64,000 nt of DNA from Cellvibrio sp. pealriver (GCF_001183545.1 NZ_KQ236688.1:4042395-4106394), one strand, 5' to 3'. Counted from the stretch's first letter, positions 17,098-28,727 are shown. Numbers and translations are program-made. The notes: generated by a model from the letters alone, not told the origin.

Positions 17098-19359
17098 TTA
17101 ACCCATTTCTTGCGGATCAACATCGATTGACCAGCGTACACGTTTGGCTTGCGATACAGCTTCCAATTGTATTGCCAACTGGCTTAATAATTGTTGCAGT
17201 GGTTTGCGCTGGGCGCTGTTGATTTGCAATTGGTAGCGGAAGCGGTCGCCGCGCTTTTCCATCATCGCAGGCAGTGGGCCCAGATACTGTAATGCCGGAT
17301 GAGGTGCCTGTAATTGCTCTGCTAGCTGGCGTGCTTGCGTCAAAAAATCCATGGCTGCTTGTGCGTATTGGCTCTCGGCACGGATCAGTGCCAGATGGCG
17401 ATAAGGCGGCAACTGGGTGATGTGCCGCTCCTGCAATATTAAATCAGCAAGTGCGTGATAGCCTTGCTTTACCAGTGTTTGCACGAGCGGGTGATCGGTA
17501 TGGTTGCTTTGCATGATGACCCGCCCGCGTTTTTGTTCGCGCCCTGCGCGCCCCGCAACTTGTAGTAATAATTGTCCCATACGTTCGGCACCGCGAAAGT
17601 CGGTGCTGAATAAGCCGGCATCGGCGTCGATAATCACCACCAAAGTCACATCGGCAAAGTGATGGCCTTTGGCAAGCATTTGGGTGCCGACAAGAATGCA
17701 GGGTTCGCCACTGTGGACATCGACCAACAGTTTTTGCATTCCATTTTTGTTGCGTGTGGAATCCCGGTCAACGCGAATAACTTTGTGCGCGGGGAAGAGT
17801 TGCTGCAATACGACTTCGCTGCGCTCTGTGCCTTGGCCAATTGGGTGGATTTTGCTGCTGTTGCAGCTTGGGCAGCGTTTGGGAATGCCGCGTTGGTGGT
17901 CACAGTGGTGGCAGTGCAGGTGACGCGGATTCTGGTGTACGGTCATGCGCGCATCGCAGTGATTGCAGTTGGCCAGCCAGCCGCAATCATGACATTCCAG
18001 CGTGGGGGCGTAGCCACGTCGATTGAGGAACACCAGTACCTGATTGCCTTTACCGAGGGCGTCACCTATGGCATCGATACTGGCTTGGGCAAAGCCTTCA
18101 TGGAGAATTTCGCCACGAATATCGAGCAGTTGAATTTCCGGTGGTTTGGCATTACCTGCGCGCGCTTTCAAGTGCAAATGACGGTAGCGGCCTTGCTGTG
18201 CATTGTGCAGGGTTTCCAGTGAGGGTGTGGCGGAGCCAAGAATTAACGGAATCCCCAATCGATGGGCGCGCACTGCAGCAAGATCGCGTGCGGAATAGCG
18301 GAAACCATCCTGTTGCTTAAATGAAGCATCGTGCTCCTCATCAATGATCAATATTCCCGGCTCTTTGAGTGGCGTGAACAGGGCCGAGCGGGTGCCGATG
18401 ATGATGCGCGCTATGCCATCGCGTGCGCGCAGCCAGGCTTCCAGCCGCTCGCGGTCATTGAGACCGGAATGCAGTGCAACAATCGGCAGGTTGAAACGGC
18501 GCTGGAAGCGCTCAAGGGTTTGTGGCGTGAGACCAATTTCGGGTACAAGCACCAAGGCCTGCTTCCCTTGTCTGAGCGTCTGTTCGATGGCTTGCAGATA
18601 AATTTCAGTTTTACCGCTGCCGGTTGCGCCATCGAGCAGGTAGGCCGTGAAGCTGCTGTAATCAATTTGCGCAAATGCGGCTACTTGTTCATCGCTCAAG
18701 TTCAGGGGTTTTTCACGCAGCAGATTGTGCGGTTGCGATGCTTGGTTGGGGGCGATTTCATCGATGCGCACAAGCCCTTTATCGATCAAATTTTTAGCCG
18801 TGCTGCGCGCAATCCCTAATAAATCGAGATCAGTCCGTGTGAGCTGCTGATGGGTTTGTAGGGCGGCAAGCAAAGCGGCCTGTTTTGGCGAGCGTTTGAG
18901 TGCCCCCTCGGGTAAGCCTTTGCCTTCGGTGGTCAGTTTGAAAACAGGTTCTCCGGCCAAGTGTGCTGGTTCGCCCTGGCGCAACAAGACCGGTAGGGCA
19001 GCTTGCAAGGCCTCGCCTGGTGCGCATTGGTAGTAATCGGCAGCCCAGAGACAGAGTTCCAGGAGTTCGCTATCAAGTGCGGGGCGAGTGTCGATAATCG
19101 CCAGTGCAGAGCGCATCTTGCCCAAGTCTTGCGTACTTTCTGTCTTGATCTTGATTAGTACGCCGACCAACTCCCGGTTCCCAAACGGTACCCGCACCAA
19201 TACACCGGGTTGCAGGGCGCTGGCATCCTGCCCGGGCGGCAATAAATAGTCGAAACAGCGCCTTAACGGAACAGGAAGGGCTACTTCGAGTAGTGTTGGA
19301 TTTTGGGATGATGAATGTGGAGTCATAGATGGCGGCAGCAAATAACAGATGGCCAGCAT
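17098..19359 (-). CDS. priA: Primosomal protein N' (replication restart helicase PriA)
   Basis: PriA recognises stalled forks and reloads DnaB. The 753 residues contain the N-terminal 3' DNA-binding domain (LLEVALPVPLRRCFDYLLP), a helicase core with Walker A DGATGSGKTEIY (K250) and DEEHD box, and a zinc-binding insert with eight cysteines in CxxC pairs (CHDCGWLANCNHC ... CHHC ... CPSC). ATG at 19359 is used; an in-frame ATG at 19326 is equally plausible, as neither has a clear Shine-Dalgarno. Confidence 0.97.
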   Translation of the reverse strand: MLAICYLLPPSMTPHSSSQNPTLLEVALPVPLRRCFDYLLPPGQDASALQPGVLVRVPFGNRELVGVLIKIKTESTQDLGKMRSALAIIDTRPALDSELLELCLWAADYYQCAPGEALQAALPVLLRQGEPAHLAGEPVFKLTTEGKGLPEGALKRSPKQAALLAALQTHQQLTRTDLDLLGIARSTAKNLIDKGLVRIDEIAPNQASQPHNLLREKPLNLSDEQVAAFAQIDYSSFTAYLLDGATGSGKTEIYLQAIEQTLRQGKQALVLVPEIGLTPQTLERFQRRFNLPIVALHSGLNDRERLEAWLRARDGIARIIIGTRSALFTPLKEPGILIIDEEHDASFKQQDGFRYSARDLAAVRAHRLGIPLILGSATPSLETLHNAQQGRYRHLHLKARAGNAKPPEIQLLDIRGEILHEGFAQASIDAIGDALGKGNQVLVFLNRRGYAPTLECHDCGWLANCNHCDARMTVHQNPRHLHCHHCDHQRGIPKRCPSCNSSKIHPIGQGTERSEVVLQQLFPAHKVIRVDRDSTRNKNGMQKLLVDVHSGEPCILVGTQMLAKGHHFADVTLVVIIDADAGLFSTDFRGAERMGQLLLQVAGRAGREQKRGRVIMQSNHTDHPLVQTLVKQGYHALADLILQERHITQLPPYRHLALIRAESQYAQAAMDFLTQARQLAEQLQAPHPALQYLGPLPAMMEKRGDRFRYQLQINSAQRKPLQQLLSQLAIQLEAVSQAKRVRWSIDVDPQEMG

Positions 19360-19446
19360 AGCCTATATCGGTTATCGGATGCGTAGACTGATTACTGTGA
19401 GAGTGTATGTTGGCGGCGATTTTTTATCCAAAACGGCGGTTTTCAG

Positions 19447-19474
19447 TTGCGCGCCAGCGGTTTTCTGGTAGTAT
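19447..19474 (+). promoter_or_regulatory. Sigma-70 promoter of rpmE
   Basis: TTGCGC (19447-19452) and TAGTAT (19469-19474) are spaced by 16 bases, about 90 bases before the rpmE start. Both hexamers are moderate matches. Confidence 0.5.
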
Positions 19475-19564
19475 CGCCGCTCCCAAAAAACGCCGTTTTT
19501 TTTAACCTATGTGCGGTGCCTGGCAATTGATCAGGTGGCGGCACAGATTACGAAGGCATTCATC

Positions 19565-19789
19565 ATGAAAGCAGATATTCATCCAAATTACGTTGATGTA
19601 GCTGTAACTTGCAGCTGCGGCAACAGCTTCAATACCCGTTCAACTCTGGGTAAAGCACTTCACGTTGACGTATGCGGTGCTTGTCACCCATTCTACACTG
19701 GCAAGCAAAAAATCGTTGATACCGGTGGCCGTATCGATCGCTTCACCAAGCGTTTCGGCAGCCGTATCGGTGGTGCCAAGAAAGACTAA
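19565..19789 (+). CDS. rpmE: 50S ribosomal protein L31 (zinc-binding type)
   Basis: The 74-residue protein begins MKADIHPNY and carries four cysteines (C16, C18, C37, C40) of the zinc-containing C+ form of L31, followed by [25 protein letters not shown]. The start was set by family alignment; an upstream in-frame ATG at 19511 gives an unrelated extension. The terminator just downstream overlaps the next gene's start. Confidence 0.98.
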   Translation: MKADIHPNYVDVAVTCSCGNSFNTRSTLGKALHVDVCGACHPFYTGKQKIVDTGGRIDRFTKRFGSRIGGAKKD

Positions 19790-19826
19790 TTGTCTTGTCT
19801 CGCACTCCTCTGGCATCGCCAGTAAA

Positions 19827-19859
19827 AACGCCGGGAATGAAGATTCCCGGCGTTTTTTT
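19827..19859 (+). terminator. Rho-independent terminator of rpmE
   Basis: A twelve-base-pair stem AACGCCGGGAAT/ATTCCCGGCGTT (19827-19838 with 19843-19854), loop GAAG, then a run of T. The ATG at 19837 of the following nuclease frame is in the hairpin, so the terminator also encodes M-K-I-P-G-V-F-L. Confidence 0.9.
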
Positions 19860-20649
19860 ATGCCTGTTAATCTCTTCGTGCTTTATTGCGTGCCCCGCGT
19901 TTGCTGAATGTGGTTTGCCTTCCGGGGATAGTGTCCAGGTTGTCAGGGTGTCTGACGGTGATACATTAAAGTTGCATGATGGACGCTCGGTGCGGGTGCT
20001 TGGGATTAATGCACCGGAAATCGCTCATGGCGCTGTAAAGGGGCAACCTTTTGGTCGCGAGTCCAAGGCTCATGCGCAGATGTTTGTTGATGAAACCAAA
20101 GGGCGCATCCGACTCGGGTTTGAAAGGGAAATCAAGGACCGTTACGGGCGGCTTCTGGCTCATGTTTACGATAGTCAAAATCGCAGTTTGGCTGCTGAAC
20201 AGCTGCGTGCAGGGATGGCGCTGCAAATTGCTGTGCCGCCTAATTACTCGCAAATGGATTGTTTGCGGCCGCTGGAGAATAGTGCTCGCGAAAAAAAGCT
20301 GGGGTTATGGCGTTCGTCCTATTGGCAGCCAGTGCAGATTACATCTTTGCAGGAAACCGAAGCGGGCTTCAGGCATGTGCGTGGACGTATTACAAAAGTC
20401 AGCATGAATACCGCAATTTGGCTGGAATTTGATGGGCAGCTGGTGGCGAAAATTGCCAAAAAAGACTGGCCATTATTTATGGGGAAATTGGCTGGTGTTT
20501 ATAAAAAAGCCGATTGGTTGAGCTTAAAAGGCAAAGAAGTTGAGTTGCGCGGTTGGATTACCCGACGTAAGTCCAATCCGGCGCGACAATACAAGCCTTT
20601 GATATTGCACGTGCGTGTGCCCTCATCCATGAGGGTGGTCGATCGTTGA
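19837..20649 (+). CDS. Secreted thermonuclease-family (SNase-like) nuclease
   Basis: The 270-residue protein has a signal peptide (KIPGVFLCLLISSCFIACPAFA) and an SNase domain: VVRVSDGDTLKLHDGRSVRVLGINAPEI, then EIKDRYGRLLAHVY and AREKKLGLWR, with the catalytic Arg and Glu positions present. A C-terminal region of about 100 residues (from about 165) resembles an OB-like extension. It should cut DNA/RNA in the periplasm or outside. The start is the ATG inside the rpmE terminator stem; an in-frame TTG at 19795 is possible. Expression would depend on read-through or a promoter within the terminator. Confidence 0.85.
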   Translation: MKIPGVFLCLLISSCFIACPAFAECGLPSGDSVQVVRVSDGDTLKLHDGRSVRVLGINAPEIAHGAVKGQPFGRESKAHAQMFVDETKGRIRLGFEREIKDRYGRLLAHVYDSQNRSLAAEQLRAGMALQIAVPPNYSQMDCLRPLENSAREKKLGLWRSSYWQPVQITSLQETEAGFRHVRGRITKVSMNTAIWLEFDGQLVAKIAKKDWPLFMGKLAGVYKKADWLSLKGKEVELRGWITRRKSNPARQYKPLILHVRVPSSMRVVDR

Positions 20650-20659
20650 TCGGGAAAAA

Positions 20660-23074
20660 CTAGAACAATTCTTCCGGTAAGGTTGCCTGCTCACTGGATT
20701 CATTGCCAGCCGCTGATGTGCGCCCGGTATCCTCCCCCAAAAACACTTCAAATATGGCATCAGGGTCGCCCGGCATGGCGGGTTTGCCTGTATCCGGATT
20801 GATTCGCACTGTCACTATTCCTTCCGGTTGGCGTGGCAGTTGGTCTGGAACACCTTCCAGCGCTGTGCGCATAAAATCGATCCAGATTGGCAAGGCTGCT
20901 GAGCTGCCGAACTCTCTGCGTCCCAGTAGGGTGTTTTGGTCAAAACCAGCCCAAACTGTTGTTGCTATGTTGGGGTTGTAGCCGGAAAACCAGCTATCAC
21001 GAGGGCCGTTGGTTGTACCTGTTTTACCTGCAATATCGTTCCGCCCCAGCTGCTTGGCCAAGCGTCCGGTACCTTTGTCTACAACATCGCGAAGCATGGA
21101 ATCAATTATGTAGGCGATTCGTGCATCAATAATTCTGGGCGCACGCTGGCTGCTGTCCATATCCGGCATCGGCGGAAGTGGGGTTCCATCATCGGCGTAA
21201 TTGACCTGATTGTTTTCACACTCTTTGCATACGCGTTTGGGGTTGGCCTCGTACACCACCTTGCCTGTGCCATCTTCGATGCGGGTGACAAGGTATGGAT
21301 CTATCTTGAAACCTCCATTCGCAAAGCTGGCGTAAGCGGTGGCCATTTGCATCGGGGTCAGTGCATGGGAACCCAAGGCTAATGTTAGATCGCGCGGGAA
21401 TTCTTTCGGATTAAAACCAAATCGCGCAAGGCTATCCAGCGCAGTTTGCATACCAATACTGCGTAACAAGCGTATGGATACCAAATTGCGCGAGCGATAC
21501 AGAGCCTGGCGCATCCGCATAGGACCAACAAATTTTCCGTCATCGTTTTCCGGCCGCCAGGCAATTCCGGTGCTGGTGTTCTCTATCACTATGGGTGCGT
21601 CGTTAATAATAGATGCAGGAGTAAATCCGTTTTCGAGCGCAGCGGTATAAATGAGCGGTTTAAAGCTGGAGCCGGGTTGGCGCGCACCTTGTATAGCGCG
21701 GTTGTAGTGACTTTGATTGAAGTCGAATCCCCCCACCAATGAGCGTATCGCACCGTCCATTGAATCAAGGGAAACTAATGCTGCCTGAATGGCGGGAACC
21801 TGACTGAAGCGCCACATATCGTCATCATCTTTGATAATGCGTACCACATCGCCGGGTTTTAAAAACTCGGTCGCTGCTTTATAGGCTGCGCCTCTGGAGT
21901 CCTCGGTGATGTAGGGGCGAGTATTTGCAAGGCCCTGCTCCCAACCCAAATCGATCAGGTCACCGTTACTCATAATCACCCGGATAGATTTTTCCTGCAC
22001 ATCCACAACTGCGGCGGGCTCCAAACCTCCAAGGCTGGGAATGGATTGAAGCTGATCCTGCCAGTCGATCATATCGGCATCTACTGATGGTTTCAGTCGC
22101 AGCTCAGGGCCGCGATAACCGTGGCGCTGGTCATATGCCATTAAACCCTTGAGTACAGCGGCTTGTGCGGTAGCCTGCATCGCACTATCGACACTGGTGT
22201 AGACCTTATAGCCCTCGGTATAAGCCTTGTCGCCGAAGCGGTTTAGTGCCTCTTGGCGTGCCATTTCAGAAATATAGGGCGCTTGCACTTCAAGGGTTGT
22301 GCCATGGTTGCTGGCAGTATTGGGCTCGTTGATTGCGGCCATGTAGGTGGCATGGTCAATGTGCCCCAACTCATACATTCGGCCGATAATCCAATTGCGT
22401 CGAATCATTGCCCGCTTGAGATTTGCTAATGGATTGTATGCAGAGGGGGCTTTGAGTACTCCAACGATCATGGCGTATTGAGCGACGCTTAATTGATCTA
22501 TGTCCTTGCCGTAATAGATTTGTGCAGCGGCTTGCAAGCCATAGGCTCGATTGCCGAAGAACATTTTATTATTAAACAAAACCAGAATTTCTTCCTTGGT
22601 AAATTTTCTTTCAATTTCAAGGGATAAGAGTATTTCGTTAAACTTGCGTGAGAAGATTTGCTTGCGAGTGAGAAAGAAATCACGCGCCAACTGCTGAGTA
22701 ATAGTGCTTCCGCCTGATTGAATGGCACCAGACTTTAGAATTTGTGATGCGGCGCGCAACATGCCTTTCAGAGAAACTCCATGATGCTCGAAGAACTCTG
22801 CATCTTCAGCGGAGAGGAGTGCTTTTATATAAAGGGGCGGTATCTGCTCGTAGGTCAACGGGGTGCGACGTTGCTCACCAAATTCACCAATGAGTTTGCC
22901 GTCGCTTGAATAAACCCGTAAAGGGGTCTGTAATTTAACTTCCCTCAACGACTCAACTGACGGCAATTTAGGGCTCAAATAAAGATATAGCCCTGCAAAT
23001 GTCACCAAAGTAACGCTGAAGCCAGCCAGTAACAGCCAGAAAATAATACCGAAGATGGATTTTTTGCTGAACAT
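20660..23074 (-). CDS. mrcA: Penicillin-binding protein 1A
   Basis: This class A PBP polymerises and cross-links peptidoglycan. Its 804 residues show one N-terminal membrane anchor, a GT51 glycosyltransferase domain (SAEDAEFFEHHG with the catalytic Glu, then GGSTITQQLARDFF), an OB-like insert (about 300-430) typical of PBP1A, and a transpeptidase domain with GSSFKP (catalytic Ser), SRN and KTGTT. I chose the ATG at 23074, just before the membrane anchor; an in-frame ATG at 23125 adds 17 residues. It is divergent from pilM, the usual gammaproteobacterial order. Confidence 0.97.
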   Translation of the reverse strand: MFSKKSIFGIIFWLLLAGFSVTLVTFAGLYLYLSPKLPSVESLREVKLQTPLRVYSSDGKLIGEFGEQRRTPLTYEQIPPLYIKALLSAEDAEFFEHHGVSLKGMLRAASQILKSGAIQSGGSTITQQLARDFFLTRKQIFSRKFNEILLSLEIERKFTKEEILVLFNNKMFFGNRAYGLQAAAQIYYGKDIDQLSVAQYAMIVGVLKAPSAYNPLANLKRAMIRRNWIIGRMYELGHIDHATYMAAINEPNTASNHGTTLEVQAPYISEMARQEALNRFGDKAYTEGYKVYTSVDSAMQATAQAAVLKGLMAYDQRHGYRGPELRLKPSVDADMIDWQDQLQSIPSLGGLEPAAVVDVQEKSIRVIMSNGDLIDLGWEQGLANTRPYITEDSRGAAYKAATEFLKPGDVVRIIKDDDDMWRFSQVPAIQAALVSLDSMDGAIRSLVGGFDFNQSHYNRAIQGARQPGSSFKPLIYTAALENGFTPASIINDAPIVIENTSTGIAWRPENDDGKFVGPMRMRQALYRSRNLVSIRLLRSIGMQTALDSLARFGFNPKEFPRDLTLALGSHALTPMQMATAYASFANGGFKIDPYLVTRIEDGTGKVVYEANPKRVCKECENNQVNYADDGTPLPPMPDMDSSQRAPRIIDARIAYIIDSMLRDVVDKGTGRLAKQLGRNDIAGKTGTTNGPRDSWFSGYNPNIATTVWAGFDQNTLLGRREFGSSAALPIWIDFMRTALEGVPDQLPRQPEGIVTVRINPDTGKPAMPGDPDAIFEVFLGEDTGRTSAAGNESSEQATLPEELF

Positions 23075-23164
23075 TTTTTCTATGTGAATTAATGGGTTAG
23101 CGCGATTGCCGCAGGTGGCGGGCATTATACGGGCTTTTTACCTGTTTACATATTCATCGGTTTG

Positions 23165-23192
23165 TTGCAGGCTTAAGTTAAAGTGCTATAAC
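23165..23192 (+). promoter_or_regulatory. Sigma-70 promoter of the pilMNOPQ operon
   Basis: TTGCAG (23165-23170) and TATAAC (23187-23192), spacing 16 bases, lie about 37 bases upstream of the pilM ATG in the divergent gap between mrcA and pilM. Confidence 0.6.
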
Positions 23193-23207
23193 ATAAACAA
23201 CGTCTAA

Positions 23208-24295
<1,088 letters not shown>

Positions 24296-24296
<1 letters not shown>

Positions 24297-24889
24297 TGGC
24301 CAAAATTAACTTATTGCCTTGGCGCGAGGTCTATCGGCAAGAGAAGAAGCGCGAATTTCTGGGAATCATTGTTGGTATCGGCTTGGCAGCGGCATTCGGT
24401 GCCTATCTTTGGGTCTCCAGTGTGCAGTCGTCCATTGAAAACCAGAATGCGCGAAATCAATTGCTCAATCAGGAAATTGCCAAACTTGATGCGCAAGTAA
24501 AAGAAATCAGTGAAATTAAAAAGGTTCGCGACGATTTGCTCGCGCGTATCAAAGTTATTACTGATCTTGAAGGTACTCGTCCAGTTATTGTCCGTTATTT
24601 CGATGAGCTCGCAAGAGCTATTCCTGATGGTGTTTGGATTAGCTCTGCAGAACGTAAGGGTAATGTAGTCACTATTGAAGGTGTTGCTGAATCCTACAAT
24701 CGTATCGCCAGCTTCCTGCGTAACCTTGAGGCATCTGATTGGTACGCATCGCATAATCTGATTTCAGTCGATGCTGCTCCAGATGAAGGAGAGGATGCAA
24801 GTAAATTCAAAATGACCGTAGAAACTTCTGCTCCTACCGATGAAACTGCTGATGCTGCAAAAACCAATACAGCTGGAGGGGTAAAGTAA
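24296..24889 (+). CDS. pilN: Type IV pilus assembly protein PilN
   Basis: The 197-residue bitopic protein begins with MAKINLLPWREV, the conserved INLLPW motif that binds PilM, followed by one membrane helix (about 22-42), a coiled coil (about 45-90) and a periplasmic ferredoxin-like domain. It pairs with PilO. It starts on the last base of pilM and is followed directly by pilO. Confidence 0.96.
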
Positions 24890-25507
24890 ATGTCATTCCA
24901 CGATACCCTTGATCAGCTCAAAGATTTTGATGTCAACAACATTGACTTCGAAAAAATTGGAGTGTGGCCGTTACCCGCAAAAATATTTGTTTGTATGTTA
25001 CTGATTGCCGTTGTTTTTGCAGGTACTTACTACCTAAAGATCAGTGACTTAAATCTTCAGCTTGAAAGAGTTGTCGCTCAGGAACAAACTTTGCGAGCCA
25101 CTTTCGAAAAACGCAGCTTTGAGGCTGCTAACCTTGATGCATACAAAGCGCAAATGGAGGAAATGAAGGTAACCTTTGATTCTTTATTGTCTCGTTTGCC
25201 AGCCAAAACAGAAGTGCCTGGTTTGCTTGAGGATATTGGTACTCGTGGCGGTGAAAGTGGATTGACAAATATCAATATTAACTTCCAACCAGATGTAGTT
25301 GCAGAGTATTACATTGAAGTTCCCATCACTATTTCTGCGGAAGGCGGATATCACGATATGGGTGGGTTTGTCAGTGGTGTAGCAGGCATGCCGCGTATTG
25401 TGACTTTGCATGATTTTAAGATAACGGCTTCAAAACAAAATAGAGCGCTTAGTATGACCATTTTGGCCAAGACCTATCGCTATAAATCAGTGGAGGCCGC
25501 CAAATGA
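24890..25507 (+). CDS. pilO: Type IV pilus assembly protein PilO
   Basis: The 205-residue protein has a cytoplasmic N-terminal part, one membrane helix (about 27-47), a coiled coil (about 50-90) and a periplasmic domain containing LLSRLPAKTEVPGLLEDI, typical of PilO. It forms heterodimers with PilN in the alignment complex. It begins with no gap after pilN and overlaps pilP by four bases (ATGA). Confidence 0.96.
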   Translation: MSFHDTLDQLKDFDVNNIDFEKIGVWPLPAKIFVCMLLIAVVFAGTYYLKISDLNLQLERVVAQEQTLRATFEKRSFEAANLDAYKAQMEEMKVTFDSLLSRLPAKTEVPGLLEDIGTRGGESGLTNININFQPDVVAEYYIEVPITISAEGGYHDMGGFVSGVAGMPRIVTLHDFKITASKQNRALSMTILAKTYRYKSVEAAK

Positions 25508-26031
25508 AACGGGCTTCGTTATTGATTTTGAAATTGGTTTGTATTCTCGCGCTGGTTGGATGTGGCCAAGCCTCGCAACAGGATTTACGTGATTTTATGG
25601 AGGAAACGAAGCGCAGGCCTAAAGGGCAAATTGAGCCTCTGCCAACGTTTAGCCCCTACCAGCCATTCACTTACAGTGCAATGACGCTGCGTAGCCCATT
25701 TGAAAAGCCTATTCCTCTGGATGAGTCTGCCGTGAAAGGTGGACGAGCAGTTGCCCCAGATTTGACGAGAGAAAAAGAGTTTCTCGAAGGGTTTAACATT
25801 ACCGCGCTTAAAATGGTTGGCACTATTAGTAAAGGGGGGCAGCTCTGGGCGCTCATTGACGACGGAGTTGGCAGTGTGGTGCCTGCAACAGTTGGAAACT
25901 ATATGGGGATGAATCACGGCAAAATAATCTCCACTAGCCCATCGCAAATCGAGGTGATGGAAATCGTAGGTGACGGCTCTAATGGTTGGGTTGAGCGTCC
26001 TAGAATTATTAAATTAGAAGAGAAGGAATAA
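25504..26031 (+). CDS. pilP: Type IV pilus lipoprotein PilP
   Basis: The 175-residue protein has a lipoprotein signal (LVCILALVGCGQ, Cys about 20). It has a disordered Pro-rich stretch and a C-terminal beta domain (LKMVGTISKGGQLWALIDDGVGSVVPATVGNYMG) that docks to the secretin PilQ. It links the PilNO inner-membrane complex to PilQ. It overlaps pilO and is six bases before pilQ. Confidence 0.96.
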   Translation: MKRASLLILKLVCILALVGCGQASQQDLRDFMEETKRRPKGQIEPLPTFSPYQPFTYSAMTLRSPFEKPIPLDESAVKGGRAVAPDLTREKEFLEGFNITALKMVGTISKGGQLWALIDDGVGSVVPATVGNYMGMNHGKIISTSPSQIEVMEIVGDGSNGWVERPRIIKLEEKE

Positions 26032-26037
26032 GCGGAT

Positions 26038-28209
26038 ATGCGTGCTCTATTCACTCCGGGGTTGAATATGCGTAAATTTTTCATTGCATTAGTTGGGCTG
26101 ATCGTATCGCCGTTGACAGTTGCAGGCACTCTTACAGAGATTAATTTCTTTCAGTTGCCCGGCGAACGCTTTGAGGTTCGCATGTCGTTCGATTCTCCAC
26201 CTCCGGAACCCAAGGGCTACACTATAGAAAAGCCTGCGCGCATAGTGCTGGACTTTCCTGATGTAATTAGTGGGCTTAAAGAGCGTCGCTTTCCTCTTGC
26301 GGTAGATAATGGTCAGAGCGCGATGATTCTGACAAGTGAAGGGCGTACCCGTCTTATTTTAAATCTTAATGATTTGGCTGCGTATTCGACTCGTACAGAA
26401 GGCAATAGCTACATTGTTGAAGTGGGTGCAGCGAAAAGTAGTGATGCGGACCAATCTGCTCGTCCGTCAATAGATGTTGCGCAAAAATCTCAATACAAAA
26501 ACGATGCAATTGACAGCAATAATAGAATTACCGATATCGATTTTCGTCGTGGTGCATCAGGTGAGGGGCGCGTGATTATCACCTTATCTAACCCTAAAGT
26601 AAGTGCAGATATGGTGGGTACTGGTGCGGGTGTGCGACTGTCTTTCAAAGATGCGTGGTTGCCTCCAGAGTTGCGCCGACGTTTGGATGTGGTTGATTTT
26701 GCAACCCCTGTTTCGTTGGTAAGTGCTTCTCAGGAAGGTGAAAGTTCTGTGCTAAACATTAGTGCAGGTGGTGACTTCGACTATCTTGCATATCAAACTG
26801 ATAATGAATATGTGGTCAGCATCAAGCCTCTTACAGAGCAAGAAAAGCAAGAAAAGAAAAAAGATTTTGAGTACACAGGCGAAAAATTATCTCTCGACTT
26901 TCAAGATATTGAAGTCCGTGCAGTGCTGCAGATTATTGCTGACTTTACTGAGCTAAATTTGGTGGCAAGTGATACCGTCCAAGGGCGCATAACGTTGCGA
27001 TTGCAAAATGTTCCTTGGGATCAAGCATTGGAGATGGTTCTGAAAAATAAAGGCTTGGATAAGCGTCAAGTAGGAAATGTGTTAATGGTTGCCCCAGCTG
27101 CCGAGATTGCAGAGCGTGAGCGTCAAGAGATTACCACCAAGAAACAATTGGAAGAGCTTGCGCCACTGAGAACTGAATATATTCGTGTTCGCTATGCTAA
27201 TGCCAAAGAAATGTTTGAGCTTTTTCGCGGTGAAGGTAGCGGTGGTGGAGGCGGCGGTGGTCAGGGAGGCAGCCGTGCAACTGGTAGTGTGTTATCTGAA
27301 CGAGGTCAAGGCGTTGTAGATGAACGCACCAACTCAATTATCATCACTGATACAGCAGAGCGTATTGAAGCTTTCAAGCGTTTGGTTGATCAAATTGACA
27401 TCCCAATTCGTCAGGTGATGATTGAGGCGCGAATCGTAATTGCAAATACTGATTTTGAGCGCGAGCTGGGGATACGTTGGGGTGGTGTTGGCTACAATGC
27501 CAATAGAAATCGAGTTATAGACTTTGCTGGCTCTCAGGATGGACTAGATGACGAAGATGGCGCTCGTCCTTCCCGCTGGTTCAACCCAAGCGCGGACGAC
27601 GATGACAATACGCTCAATTTAACCGAAAACAATGTTGTTGATTTGGCTGTTGGTAATCCCTATGCAAGTGCTGCAATTGGTATTTTGACTGATAGTACCT
27701 ACTTGGACTTGGAGCTAAGTGCGCTTGAGAATTCGGGTTACGCTGAAATTGTGTCGCAGCCCAAGGTAATTACTAGCGATAAGCAGTTGGCGATAATTAA
27801 ATCGGGTAAAGAGATCGGATATCAGGAAAGTGCTCCAAGCGGTGGTACAACTACAGGCTTCCGCGAGGCAGTACTGAAGCTGGAAGTAACTCCGCAGATA
27901 ACACCTGATAACCGGATTATTATGGATTTAAATGTGTGGAAAGATTCGATTGCTGCTGTAGAGGAAAGTGGTCGTCCCACATTGGATATCACTCGTTTGC
28001 AAACGAAAGTGCTTGTTAACAATGGACAGACAGTTGTGTTGGGCGGTGTGTTTTCGTTAGAGGGTACAAAAGGGGAAAACAAAGTGCCTGTATTGGGCGA
28101 TATTCCTTACCTTGGCCGTCTATTTAAGAAAACGGTGGATAACCAATTCAAAACTGAATTATTGATATTTGTTACTCCCAAGTTGATGTCGGATACCCTG
28201 TCGAACTAA
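26038..28209 (+). CDS. pilQ: Type IV pilus secretin PilQ
   Basis: PilQ forms the outer membrane pore for type IV pili. The 723 residues carry a signal peptide (best read from the second Met, residue 11), two N-terminal AMIN domains that bind peptidoglycan (about 30-120 and 160-270), N0/STN and N1 domains (about 285-440) with a glycine-rich loop, and a C-terminal secretin domain (about 450-715) ending [13 protein letters not shown]...[11 protein letters not shown]. The start codon could be 26038 or 26068. Its stop overlaps the aroK ATG by one base. Confidence 0.97.
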   Translation: MRALFTPGLNMRKFFIALVGLIVSPLTVAGTLTEINFFQLPGERFEVRMSFDSPPPEPKGYTIEKPARIVLDFPDVISGLKERRFPLAVDNGQSAMILTSEGRTRLILNLNDLAAYSTRTEGNSYIVEVGAAKSSDADQSARPSIDVAQKSQYKNDAIDSNNRITDIDFRRGASGEGRVIITLSNPKVSADMVGTGAGVRLSFKDAWLPPELRRRLDVVDFATPVSLVSASQEGESSVLNISAGGDFDYLAYQTDNEYVVSIKPLTEQEKQEKKKDFEYTGEKLSLDFQDIEVRAVLQIIADFTELNLVASDTVQGRITLRLQNVPWDQALEMVLKNKGLDKRQVGNVLMVAPAAEIAERERQEITTKKQLEELAPLRTEYIRVRYANAKEMFELFRGEGSGGGGGGGQGGSRATGSVLSERGQGVVDERTNSIIITDTAERIEAFKRLVDQIDIPIRQVMIEARIVIANTDFERELGIRWGGVGYNANRNRVIDFAGSQDGLDDEDGARPSRWFNPSADDDDNTLNLTENNVVDLAVGNPYASAAIGILTDSTYLDLELSALENSGYAEIVSQPKVITSDKQLAIIKSGKEIGYQESAPSGGTTTGFREAVLKLEVTPQITPDNRIIMDLNVWKDSIAAVEESGRPTLDITRLQTKVLVNNGQTVVLGGVFSLEGTKGENKVPVLGDIPYLGRLFKKTVDNQFKTELLIFVTPKLMSDTLSN

Positions 28210-28727
28210 TGCAAAAGCCAAATGTTTTTCTTGTCGGCCCCATGGGGGCCGGCAAATCTACCATAGGCCGTTTATTGGCTGCTGAGTTGAATCTTAATTT
28301 TCGCGATAGTGACCGCGTTATCGAAGAGCGGACGGGAGCTGATATTCCCTGGATTTTTGACATGGAGGGGGAAGAGGGCTTTCGCGAGCGTGAGACTGCG
28401 GTGTTGAAAGAGTTGGCCGGTGAATCCGATGCTGTGGTCGCCACTGGTGGCGGTATAGTGCTGCGTGAACAAAATCGTGAGTTGATGAAAGCTTCGGGAT
28501 ATGTGTGTTATCTCACTGCATCCATTGATCAACTAGTAGAGCGTACTGCTCGTGATAAAAAACGCCCCCTGTTGCAAGTTGATAATCCGCGTCAGAAAAT
28601 CATAGATTTATTGGCTTTGCGTGATCCCCTCTATCAAGCGGCTGCTGATTTTGTTGTCAATACTGATCGCCGTTCCCCCAAGTCTGTTGCCCAGGAAATA
28701 GCTGCGTTGGTTCAACAAGGGCGATAG
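28209..28727 (+). CDS. aroK: Shikimate kinase I
   Basis: AroK phosphorylates shikimate with ATP in aromatic amino acid synthesis. The 172-residue protein has Walker [10 protein letters not shown] near residues 10-18, the shikimate-binding [15 protein letters not shown] segment (here [15 protein letters not shown]), GGGIVLRE and the lid RPLLQ. It overlaps pilQ by one base, placing a metabolic gene inside the pilus transcript, as is common in gammaproteobacteria. Confidence 0.97.
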   Translation: MQKPNVFLVGPMGAGKSTIGRLLAAELNLNFRDSDRVIEERTGADIPWIFDMEGEEGFRERETAVLKELAGESDAVVATGGGIVLREQNRELMKASGYVCYLTASIDQLVERTARDKKRPLLQVDNPRQKIIDLLALRDPLYQAAADFVVNTDRRSPKSVAQEIAALVQQGR

